Origin: Chamaecrista fasciculata
Taxonomy: Eukaryota > Streptophyta > Magnoliopsida > Fabales > Fabaceae
Length of the DNA stretch: 64,000 bases
NCBI GenBank assembly: GCA_003254925.1
Contig: QANZ01026610.1
Coordinates: 215,746-279,745 of the forward strand
Direction of reading: 5' to 3'
The notes under the pieces were generated by a model. The model worked only from the letters and a program-made list of their open reading frames with translations. It made no database searches and was not told where the DNA came from. Both the position numbers and the translations under genes were made by a program. Below are positions 10,242-19,678 of this stretch, one piece after another. Position 1 is the stretch's first letter; the number at the start of each line of letters is the position of its first letter.

Positions 10242-10527
10242 TTTTTTTGGTGTAAATTAAACTAAAATCCTCATGTATTTCTTGTTTCTTACATTTTGGT
10301 TCTATTATAGAGAAAACGGTCCTTAATGCAAAAAATTTAAACTTTTAAGAGTTAAAAATCAATTTTATCTTTTTTAACGGAAAAATGGATGGAAACTGTT
10401 AAAGGGACCAACTTTGTTAAATTTTGCATAACTGGGGGACCAATATGGAACGAAAAATAACTGAGGGACCAATTTGGAACACTGAGCATAACTGGGGGAC
10501 CAAAATAGGACTTTGGCCTTAAAATTT

Positions 10528-11398
10528 TGACACAAGTAATTGGCAAGTTTCAATTTGGTCATTAAAATTCATAAACACTTTTTGTGTCATTTTGGATTAC
10601 TTGTATGAGTGTATCCTTAATTTTCAATTTTCATCATCATTCAACTTGACATTATATTTTGCCGCATTATATCATCCTCATTCTCTTTTTTTCTTTTATT
10701 ATTATTATTTTACGTCCACAAGTCTTGTTTAGACATAATCATAAGTCAGATTTTTTAAATATTGAATTGAGTTTCGATGTGAGATAAGTTTTATTTTAAT
10801 TTTAATTTTCTTTTTATTTTAATTCCAAAACTTTTACATTTGTTTTATTTTGAACTTTTGGTCCACAAAATGTAATTTCTTATAATTTTTATTGTTATTT
10901 CTAATTTAGACAGTTAAGATGAATTATTCATTTATTAAAGAAAAAAAATCATTCTTAATTACATTGGAGATAATTGATAATAATTAATAAATGAATGAGA
11001 TTACCATTCATTTTCTCTGAAGATTTTTTTTTTTTTTTTTNNNNNNNNNNNNNNNNNNNNNNTTTTTTTTTTTTTTGCAAAACATCACCTATACCTTCCC
11101 GTAGCCCCCCATCTTGCATTCCTCCGTGACTTTCGACTTTATTATGGTTGATAAAACAATATGGTAAAATTTATCAAAAAAAAAACACACACACACACAA
11201 TATGGTAAAATGCATGGTCTCTATCAAACATTTCACACTAGGCTTTTTCTCCATCATCTGGGTTCAATCTTTGACATTACATGCATGAATAGATAAATAT
11301 TGAACAAATGTACAGTATACTGCACAAAAATTAATTCTTGTCCAAAACTGTCTAGGCATTTGTGATTTTGTGTGGCTTTCAACTTTCAAGTATCAATA
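10528..11398. other. AT-rich spacer with a 22-base assembly gap
   Basis: No gene or element with clear ends is visible. Ns fill 11041-11062 inside a long T run, so the gap is probably a collapsed homopolymer. A short (CA)n tract lies near 11187. Confidence 0.6.
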
Positions 11399-11407
11399 TA
11401 TATTTTA

Positions 11408-12498
11408 GGCCAAAGTCCTATTTTGGTCCCTCTGTTATACTCATTGTTTCAAATAGGTCCCTCAGTTATTTTTCGTTCCATATTAGTCCCTCAGTTATCC
11501 AAAACTTGTCAAAGTTGGTCCCTCTAACGTTTTCCATCTATTTTTCTGTTAAAAAAAGAGAAAAAATAAACTTTCATCCCAAAAGTTTTATTTTCTTATA
11601 TTAAGGTCCTTTTCTTTTTATAGTAGGATCAAAACGTAAAAAAAGAAAAGAAATTAAAATTTTAAGTGAATTTACCCAAAAACTCAAAAACTCTCTCCTG
11701 TGCATACCCCAACAGACCCAGAAATTGCAACTCTTCTTGCTCCCACCATCTTCGTGGGATCAAGAATCGAGATTACTTTCATAATTCTTCATTCTAAACA
11801 CACATGTTGTGTGTATCCTCACTTAATTTCACTCTCTTTCTTTCTTTTCCACCTATAACCGATCTTACCCCCATTATTTATATACATATACCCAATCGCG
11901 GAAAGATTCATCAGATGACGTCGACGAGCCACCGGCGGCAGACAGAGATACTTCTGAAGAGCCAGTCGACGGCGCCGGGGTGGGGGAGGTGTTGGGAGGC
12001 ACAGCGGCGGAGTGCGCCGCCGTGTGCTGCTGCTTCCCGTGCAAGGTGGTTCTGACGTTGTACAAGGTGCTGGCGAGCACAGTTAGATTCTGATCCACCC
12101 GCTGTGCTCCGACGACTTCTTCGGCGACATACTGCAGCAGTTGTCGGAGGAGGAGACGGAGAAGAAGGTGGTGCATCCGGAGAAGACGTTGCTGAAGATG
12201 GAGAGAGAAAGGGAAGTTGTGTTTTTGTGTAAATTTAATTAAAATCTTAATTTATTTCTTTTTCTTACGTTTTGATCATATTATAAAAAAAGAAGACCTT
12301 AATGTAAGAAAATAAAACTTTTGGATGATGAAAGTTTATTTTTTCCTTTTTTTTTAACGTAAAAATGGATGGAAAACGTTAGAGGGACCAACTTTGATAA
12401 GTTTTAGATAACTGAGGGACCAATATGGAACGAAAAATAACTGATGGACCTATTTGGAACAATGAACATAAGAGAGGGACCAAAATAGGACTTTGACC
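11408..12498. mobile_element. Pack-MULE 2 with captured plant gene fragment
   Basis: Ends GGCCAAAGTCCTATTTTGG at 11408 and its inverse (with one change, CTTTGACC) at 12498 are flanked by a perfect 9-bp duplication TATATTTTA (11399-11407, 12499-12507). The TIRs of about 270-280 bp belong to the same family as Pack-MULE 1 but are clearly diverged from it, so the two were not copied from each other recently. The interior is captured sequence. No transposase is present. Confidence 0.92.
11900..12190 (+). pseudogene. Captured fragment of a cysteine-rich plant protein
   Basis: One plus frame reads an acidic stretch (SSDDVDEPPAADRDTSEEP) and then GGTAAECAAVCCCFPCKVV, ending soon after at a stop (STVRF*). 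A second piece, DDFFGDILQQLSEEE, follows in another frame at about 12112-12175. The TAAECAAVCCC.PC motif is one I know from small plant-specific proteins of unknown function. The frameshift and stop show this copy is broken. GC content is much higher than in the TIRs around it. Confidence 0.6.
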
Positions 12499-12558
12499 TA
12501 TATTTTATCATGTTAGGGATTATATTTTGTTATTTCCTTCAATTACTACATTTCTTTG

Positions 12559-12715
12559 GGCACCGGATCCTCTGTCGTACTGCACGGTGTGCGGTGCGGC
12601 AGAGACCAATAGGGAAGCGCCACGTGGCGCCACGTGTGCAGGCGCGCCCACATGGCACTCCTCTATTGGTCCCTGCCGCACCGCACACCGTGCAGTACGG
12701 CAGAGGATCCCCTCC
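12559..12715. mobile_element. GC-rich 157-bp MITE with G-boxes
   Basis: Nearly perfect 45-50-bp arms (GGATCCTCTGTCGTACTGCA at 12565 and its inverse ending at 12710) surround a short loop. A perfect 10-bp duplication CATTTCTTTG (12549-12558, 12716-12725) flanks it, which points to a Mutator-type MITE. The loop holds CCACGTGG and a second CACGTG, both palindromic G-box cores. High GC makes it stand out from the surrounding DNA. Confidence 0.85.
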
Positions 12716-13331
12716 CATTTCTTTGTAATGATCTACGAATGGTCAATTGGTGACAAAGGCCATTCATGAAACTCATTAAATTCTTTTTTATATAGGGTAA
12801 ATTGCATTTTGGTACCCTGTGGTTAGGGGCGGTTTCGCTTTAGTACCCTGAAAGAAAAATTTTTGCAGTTTGGTGCCCCGTGGTTTGCTCCGTTAGCGAA
12901 TTGGTCCCCTGTGCTTTATTTCCGTTAAGATTTAACGGCAAATGTGATTGTGACCACGTTAAAATGTCAAAAATTTCCCAACAAGTCTTCTCTTATGCGT
13001 TTAAGTCCTTTCCCTTTACTAAAAGGGATCAAAACATAAAGAATTAATTATAAAAGGGTCTTTAGAATTCTAATATTACAGAATTTTCTCTTTTTCATAA
13101 GATTTCTTTTGAATAGGTCCTGATTTAATTACACTTTAATCCAAAATTTTATGATCTTTATCAAAATAGTCCTTAGAACTTCAAAAGACAAATGAGTATC
13201 TATGATTTATCAAAAAAAATCCCCATATTCAACTATCAGAAGCTGAAATTTTCATTCAAGTACACTACAAACAAATCAAAACCCCCAAATTTTTCTAAAA
13301 TCAAGCCCCACAAATCAAAAACCCTCTCAGA

Positions 13332-14441
13332 ACTATTTTGGTCCCTCAGTTATGCTCAATGTTCCAAATTGGTCCCTCAGTTATTTTTTTCCATATTGGT
13401 CCCTCAGTTATGCTCAATGTTCCAAATTGGTCCCTCAGTTATTTTTCGTTCCATATTGGTCCCTCAGTTTTCCAAAACTTGGCAAAGTTGGTCCCTCAAA
13501 CGTTTTCCATCCATTTTTTCCGTTAAAAAAAAAAAAGACAAAATAAACTTTCATCCCCCAAAGTTTCAGTTTTTTACATTAAGGTCATTTTCTATATATA
13601 ATAGGATCAAAACGTAAAAACTAAAAATAAATTCAGATTATAATTGAATTTTCACATCTCTCTCTTCTTCTCTCCTCCTTCTCGTTCCTTCGCTCTCTCT
13701 CTCTCCTTCAGCTTCAATGGCGTCTCCGCCGCTCTCTACACGCACTTCGTCAACGTCATCAATCTCCATGACCCTTCCCTCTTCCTTCTCCTCAACGCCC
13801 TTCTCCATCATCCTCCTCTCAACTACATTCTCAATCTTGAAAAAACAGCAAAACCCAGAAAACACGTTCGTCAAAGGGGTAGTAGCCACCATAGCCTGAG
13901 ATCCCGGGATCGAAAACCTCATAACTGAGGGATTAAGACGATGCGAGCCAATCCCCTCCCTCCGATTCCCATTTCGATTCTGACTCCCTCATCTTCCTCT
14001 GCTTCTACATCCTCTTTCTCATCGCGTTTTCCTCTTTGGCGCTATTTCCCTTTTATTCCTCCCTCGATGGGTTTCCCCAATTTCGCCCTTGACTCTCGAT
14101 CCGTATGATTTTGATTTTCGTAAGGATCTTATCGGCGAGGAGGAATGTTGGAGAGAGAATGAAGAACTTGAAGATGAAGGGTGTTTTTGGAAGGGGATGA
14201 TGGCGTTAACGGGGATATGAGAGAGAGAGAGACCAGAGAATGAACGAGAAGGAGGAGAGAGGGAGAGAGAAATGGAGATGTGAAAATTCAATTATAATCT
14301 GAGTTTATTTTTTGTTTTTATGTTTTGATCCTATTATAAAAAGAAAATGACCTTAATGTAAAAAACTAAAACTTTGGGGGATGAGAGTTTATTTTGTCAT
14401 TTTTTTAACGGAAAAAATGGATGGAAAACGTTTGAGGGACC
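13332..14441. mobile_element. Nested Pack-MULE of the GGTCCCTCAGTTAT family, both ends truncated
   Basis: The TIR-like ends match Pack-MULEs 1 and 2, but both lack the terminal GGCCAAAGTC. The left end contains an extra tandem copy of TTGGTCCCTCAGTTATGCTC and the sequence after it. The right end breaks off at GAGGGACCAA and joins the outer TIR directly. The insertion and later loss have therefore removed both tips, and no target duplication is left. Between the ends is a captured, CT-rich fragment. Confidence 0.75.
13650..14110 (+). pseudogene. Captured gene fragment of unknown origin
   Basis: A plus-strand frame reads NGVSAALYTHFVNVINLHDP and then a leucine-rich hydrophobic stretch (SLFLLLNALLHHPP). 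After a break, another frame near 13950-14090 reads SDSLIFLCFYILFLIAFSSL, which looks like a membrane helix. Together they suggest part of a membrane protein gene picked up by the element. I do not recognise the family. Frames are broken, so no product is expected. Confidence 0.45.
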
Positions 14442-14819
14442 AAAAGAAATCATAAATTTTTGGGATTAAAGTGTAATTACATCAGGACCTATTCAAAAGA
14501 AATCTTATAGAAAGGAGAAAATTCTGGAATATTAGTATTCTAAAGACCCTTTTATAATTAATTCTTTATGTTTTGATCCCTTTACGTAAAGGGAAAGGAC
14601 TTAAACGCATAAGAGAAGACTTGTTGGGAGATTTTTGACATTTTAACGTGGTCACAATCACATTTGCCGTTAAATCTTAACGGAAATAAAGCACAGGGGA
14701 CCAATTCGCTAACGGAGCAAACCACGGGGCACCAAACTGCAAAAATTTTTCTTTCAGGGTACCAAAGCGGAATCGCCCCTAACCACAGGGTACCAAACTA
14801 CAATTTACCCTTTTATATA

Positions 14820-15232
14820 TAAACACTCATTAAATTCTTTTAACGTGATTTGCCCTCTTAAATTAAATTCCAATACTTTAATGAGGCAGCCACACTTTTT
14901 TTTTTCCAAATATTTAAAAATTCTTAAAAGGCCATAAAAGCTTCTAATTTCTAGTTAAGGAAAACAAAACAAATTCTTTATATCACACGTATCAATCAAT
15001 GTGTATGAGTTTAATAAGAGGTTTACATGTTTGCCAATAAAATGAGAATAGAGACAAGAACATGAGGAGAAAAATAGAGTAGGGGAATGGGAGTGGAGGT
15101 CGGAATAGAAATGGATCCCTTGATTTGCATTTTACGGGACTGAAGTCCCTAAATTTTGAATTCAATTGGTGGGTAGAATTTAGTATATGTGTATTATTTT
15201 CTTTAGATGATTTGTATTCACTTTATTATTAT
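14820..15232. other. AT-rich spacer, nothing recognised
   Basis: No ORF, repeat or element with clear ends is visible here. Confidence 0.5.
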
Positions 15233-16260
15233 TGTTAGGGTTATATATTACTAGTGGATAAGAAATTAAGTATTTCGTCATTTATTTTAATGGGTTTAGA
15301 AAAGTAATTTTTATAGGACTAGAGTTTAAAATACATATAAAATTATAAATACATTAGTGAAGGTTGACTTTGAGAGGTGATTGATTTATTCATCAATATT
15401 GTAAACCCTAATTTAACATAGTGAAAAGTTCTTTGTCCTTAGGATGGATTCAGGCACTCAAGTTGAATCAAGTTAGTTGCTCTTGTCCATCTTTTATTCT
15501 CTCTTTCTGCATTCTTTATACTTTGTTTGATTTGTGAATAGTTATTGAGAGACACTATGAATTTTAACAAGTGGTCGGAATCAAAGCCAAGTTAGAGACA
15601 TTGTTAGTCAAGGTGTGTCATTAATTGTCCCATGACGGAGGCTTAGGTATGGGGCCATGTCACAGTTGACAAGAGAAGGTCGATGGTGGTGGCAATAAAG
15701 TATGAGGTTGAAAAGTTTAATGGAAGAAATTTTAATCTATGGAATATTCAAATGCAATTGCCATTGATTCTTCAAAACTTGTGGCAAGCAATATAATCAA
15801 AGAAAATTTCATCGATAAGGTAACGAAAGAATAGAGGAATGCATTGAGGAAGAAGGTGTTGAGTGATACTTTCATGAGCATTATAGGCAATGTTCTACGA
15901 GAGATTGCCAATGAGGAAACGACGACACAAGCGTGGAAGAAATTGGAGGAATTGTATTCCGTGGAATCGTTGACCAATTGTCTATATCTGAACAAGATGC
16001 TTTGCAAGCTGAGGATAAGTGAGGGTATACTATTCAATTCTCACTTGGAGAGTGTCAAGTGATACTAGGGTGCTCAAGACGAGCGACAAGACATAGAGAA
16101 CTACTATGTCTTGAAGAAGGAAATTCAATTCAAGAAAAATATTTAGTCTTTTAGGTAATTTGTATTCAGTAAATCTACTAATATTCATTTTTTTCTCTAT
16201 TGTATTTTTTATATTTTGATTGATTTGTTAATAATTATTTAGCTACACTTTAAATTTTAA
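15233..16260 (+). mobile_element. Gutted Ty1/copia retrotransposon
   Basis: A probable 5' LTR starts TGTTAGGGTTATATATTAC near 15233 and ends near 15570. It is followed at 15572-15588 by TGGTCGGAATCAAAGCC, a decayed form of the copia primer site TGGTATCAGAGC. Gag remnants follow, and at about 16150-16255 comes sequence resembling the 3' part of the LTR (TTTGATTGATTTGTTAATA against TTTGTTTGATTTGTGAATA). Protease, integrase, RT and RNase H are all missing. This is an old, internally deleted copy. Confidence 0.7.
15683..16062 (+). pseudogene. Copia gag remnant
   Basis: The first frame reads MVVAIKYEVEKFNGRNFNLW and then breaks at stop codons. A second frame (15844-16062) reads AWKKLEELYSVESLTNCLYL and LCKLRISEGILF. 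This is the typical UBN2-type gag helix region of plant copia elements, where W..L...Y and L..L..LR.SEG are conserved. Several stops and the missing zinc knuckle show it is dead. Confidence 0.75.
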
Positions 16261-16288
16261 TAAATATTATATTATATTAGATATATTA

Positions 16289-16602
16289 GATTTGTGACTG
16301 GGACAATGATAAAGTCAAATGTCAAATAATGAGAGTAAAGTCAAATGTCAAATTATGGGAGAGCCAAGTGTCAAGCAAATGAAGTATATATAGGCATGGG
16401 GATTGCATTATATTAGATATATTAGATTAGATTAGATTAGATTAGATTAGATTAGATATTAGATATATTAGATATTAGATATTAGATTTGTGACTGAGAC
16501 AATAATAAAATCAAATGTCAAATAATGGGAGTAAAGTCAAATGTCAAATAATGAGAGAACCAAGTGTCAAGCAAATGAAGTATATATAGGCATGGGGATT
16601 GC
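16289..16602. repeat. Tandem duplication with an (ATTAG)n microsatellite
   Basis: Two 118-bp units (16289-16406 and 16485-16602) begin GATTTGTGACTGGGACAAT or a near copy and end with ATATAGGCATGGGGATTGC, with few differences. Between them is a run of ATTAG repeats with ATATTAGATAT variants. Each unit itself repeats AGTCAAATGTCAAAT. Function unknown. Confidence 0.85.
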
Positions 16603-17136
16603 TTTAGTACCATAAGATAAGATAAGATAAGAAGAGTCAAATCACTATCACTATAATTAGAAAGGGGAAAAAAATTATGGTTTGCTGGTTAAACAAGTTA
16701 ACGAAAAAAAGCAAAAGCTTAATCATTTTTTTATGTCATTGTGTATTCATACTAGAAGCATCTACGTGATTTAATTAATTAATTAATTAGTGGTGCTTCG
16801 TTGGATACTCAGCATAAACAATGAGAATGAATGATAATAGGGAGATAGGAAAAAAGAGAGACGGAGAGTGAGGAACATGAAGATTGTAGTGAAATGATAA
16901 TGTAGATGGGCTGTTTATAGCATTCCCCTTATTGTCAAAATTAAAGATTCTTTGTCTCTTATTCCGTCATCACATAAGTTCTGTGGTAATCACACGTGTT
17001 ATTCATTATGTTCTTTGCTCATGTTAGAGGTTGAGACCACGAAGAGGGATAAGTGGCGCCAAGTGTTAATTTAATATCAAATCAACCCATCGTCATGAGG
17101 GCTTGATTGATGGAAGAATGTGAGCTAGGTGGCTTG
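16603..17136. other. Spacer, nothing recognised
   Basis: Short simple repeats (GATAA)n near 16615 and TTAAT near 16770 are the only structure I see. No gene is supported. Confidence 0.5.
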
Positions 17137-17146
17137 TTAATTTATT

Positions 17147-17485
17147 GAGTAAACTACTAAATTGGTCCCTGGATTATTGACTCGCTGACAGATTGGTCCC
17201 TGAATTTAGGAAATTAACAAATAGGTCCCCGAATTTTTCTAACGAGTCAAATAGGTCCCCGAATTTTTCTAACATTTGTCAAATAGGTCCTTATGTGCAT
17301 GTTATTCGGGGACCTATTTGACTAATGTTAGAAAAATTCGGGGATCTATTTGACTAATGTTAAAAAAATTCGGGGACCTATTTGACTCGTTAGAAAAATT
17401 CGGGGACCTATTTGTCAATTTCCTAAATTCGGGGACCAATCTGTCAGCGAGCCAATAATCCAGGGACCAATTTGATAGTTTACTC
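17147..17485. mobile_element. 339-bp hairpin MITE, Mutator type
   Basis: Ends GAGTAAACTACTAAATTGG and its inverse are flanked by a perfect 10-bp duplication TTAATTTATT (17137-17146, 17486-17495). The two arms pair over almost their whole length. They are built of repeated units of the type AAATAGGTCCCCGAATTTTT. There is no coding content. The near-perfect hairpin suggests recent insertion. Confidence 0.9.
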
Positions 17486-17495
17486 TTAATTTATT

Positions 17496-18647
17496 TGATT
17501 AGTGAGTGAAGCTGGATAAATCAGGATGGTTTAAATATTATTGTAAATTATTTAAATGTTTATTTTTTTAAACTATTGCAAATAGGAGATTTGAAATGGT
17601 TTTTAAATATAATTTTTTTAAAAAAAATTTATCACACGTTCTTATTTTTTCAATATTTACTATCATAATTTTTTACCCTTATCTTTAATCATTTTGTACT
17701 CATAAATTATCACTCTCTTTATATATTTAAGTTTGTTCCTTAATTATTATTATTCTTCTATCTGTTTCTTTCTTTATAAAAATGATAAATGTACACTATA
17801 TATGTATAAGTTTTTAAACATATTATTTTATATTTGTAGAATACATTTTAATATAACAATTTTAATGAAATTGTTTTTGCTATACCTAAGTATTTTAAAA
17901 GAAATCATTATAAAGGTGTTATTAGAGTTTTTATTATCATTTAAATTTATAGATTTATAGTTATCTTATTGAAAATTTTAATCAAATTTAACATTGATAT
18001 CTATTTTTTAATATTTTAGATTTATAAGTTTATATTGTCATGTAATATATTTAGATGTTATAATTCAAAATTTGATTCTAGGTAATTTAAATATTTAAAA
18101 TTAGATTATACAGACATGAATACTTGTCCAAAAATGAATAACAATCTTACTTTAATATATTATATATTATATAAAATAGAAATAGATATAAATATAAATA
18201 TATAGATTACATAAATATGCTTTTAATCAAGGAATTAACCAAATATGCCTTTTGTGTAAAATAAAAAGTAAAGTGAGATTTTTCTTTTATTTTCTTATAA
18301 TTTTATATACTTTTTATATAATGATTGTAGTTTTATAAAAAAAAAATGTATACTTCAGTAAGAGAAATAAATTAATAATTGCATTTTTTAAATATGACAA
18401 TTCTTTCGATTTATTTCATCAAAAGATAAAATCATGAAATCTACTTTTTAAAAATATGTCATTTCGATTATTCTGATTTTGTTTTTTGTCAAAAACTCCA
18501 TCGGATAATTATATTAATAATGAATCTAGTGTGATTTTAAAGATAATGAATAATTAATAATTAATAAGGGATCTAGTGAGACACTAGATTTTAGACTAGT
18601 ATGACATAACAGTTTAATGGATGATGTAATAAAATCTTATTTATTAT
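17496..18647. other. Very AT-rich spacer, nothing recognised
   Basis: Long A and T runs and low-complexity ORFs only. No gene, RNA or element end is supported. Confidence 0.55.
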
Positions 18648-18656
18648 TAGATTTTA

Positions 18657-19071
18657 GGCTAAAGTCTCAAATTGGTCCCTTGTTTTTTATTTGTTTTAGA
18701 TTGGTCCTACATGTTTTCATGATGTTTTAAATTGGTCTTTTAATATTTAATATAGTCATACCTATACCAATTTCTTTTAACGAGTACTTTAAGACTATCA
18801 ACAAACATGTCAAATCAAGTCCCAAAAATAGATAATTCGTTTCACGGTCAAACAAGTGAAATTGATTATACCTCTTTCGTTCGAAATTCGAATGCGACGA
18901 ATTTGAAGTCATGTGCTAACTCTTGAAAACTTTTTTCCTCTATCTAATTAAGATCGTTAGCAAAATAAGGGCAAATTGTGTTTCAAAAATATTTTTGGGA
19001 CCAATTTAAAACATCAAGGACCAATCAGAAACAAATTAAAAATATCGAATCAATTTGAAATCTACCTCGTA
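18657..19071. mobile_element. Decayed Mutator-type MITE
   Basis: The left end GGCTAAAGTCTCAAATTGG and the right end CCAATTTAAAACATC...ATTTGAAATCTACCTCGTA are inverted relatives. The 9-mer TAGATTTTA flanks both sides (18648-18656, 19072-19080). The arms have many mismatches and the right tip carries about 4 extra bases, so it is older than the other MITEs here. Confidence 0.65.
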
Positions 19072-19080
19072 TAGATTTTA

Positions 19081-19678
19081 TATTACTTTAATAAAGAGAT
19101 CAAATTAATTATATTACTTTTCCTTAAAAATTAAATTATTGATTTATTTTGGAAAACAATAATAAAAATGGAAAGAAATAGTGGATCTTGTAAGAACTAA
19201 GAAGGTTGTGAAACGTCGTGCAATGTAAATGGTAAGTGGGAAGGTTGGGATTGGAAAGTGAAGGGTCCAATAAGGAAACCAAAATAGAATGTTGAATGTT
19301 GAACCCTGGTTGGTTACTTAGCACGCACCAGATACATACATACATATAGTTACATACATGATACATCATCATCGCTTACCAAAGCCCTTCGTAACCCTCA
19401 CTTCTCAGACCAGAACCATCCTCAGCCGTCCGATCCAAATCCCACCACGCTTCGCGACTCGCAATTCGCAATCCGTAAATGTTCAACTCTCTCACTCCTC
19501 CTTCACCTTCCAGGCGTCGCTTCCTCCTTCTTCTTCCTCTTTTCCAATTTTTCCCCCAAATTTTATAATTATAATTAATATTCTATTCGATATTCCCTCT
19601 CCAATTCAAACAAACCCCCAAATCCGACGCCCCAAATTATTCCGCAAATTAAAATATTCATAAATTGATCCATCAATC
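19081..19678 (+). promoter_or_regulatory. Upstream region and 5'UTR of the karyopherin gene
   Basis: The stretch just before the ATG at 19679 is C- and T-rich (19430-19560), as plant 5'UTRs often are. I cannot place the transcription start. A run of ATACATACATACATA lies near 19335. Confidence 0.4.

Larger units (their letters stand above)
9056..10518. mobile_element. Pack-MULE 1 with captured receptor-kinase fragment
   Basis: The ends are GGCCAAAGTCCTATTTTGG at 9056 and its inverse ending at 10518. They are flanked by a perfect 9-bp target duplication TTAAAATTT (9047-9055 and 10519-10527). The terminal inverted repeats are about 280-300 bp (9056-9345 and 10242-10518). A 9-bp duplication and long TIRs are the signature of Mutator-like elements. 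No transposase is present, so it is non-autonomous. Between the TIRs lies a receptor-kinase fragment plus an internal duplication that includes a truncated third TIR copy. Confidence 0.92.
12795..14810. mobile_element. Outer MULE with a second Pack-MULE nested inside
   Basis: TIRs of about 370 bp start with GGGTAAATTGCATTTTGGTA at 12795 and end with the inverse at 14810. A perfect 9-bp duplication TTTTATATA (12786-12794, 14811-14819) flanks it. The TIRs are rich in short GGTACCCTGTGG-like repeats. Between them lie about 200 bp of original interior (13130-13330) and a second element. No transposase ORF is seen. Confidence 0.9.

Noticed and set aside
11874..12176. Minus-strand 100-aa ORF in Pack-MULE 2
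   Set aside because: The opposite strand carries the recognised captured motif, so this is its shadow.
12510..12769. Two overlapping plus-strand ORFs of 72-80 aa
   Set aside because: They run through both arms of the GC-rich MITE, and the palindrome explains the lack of stops.
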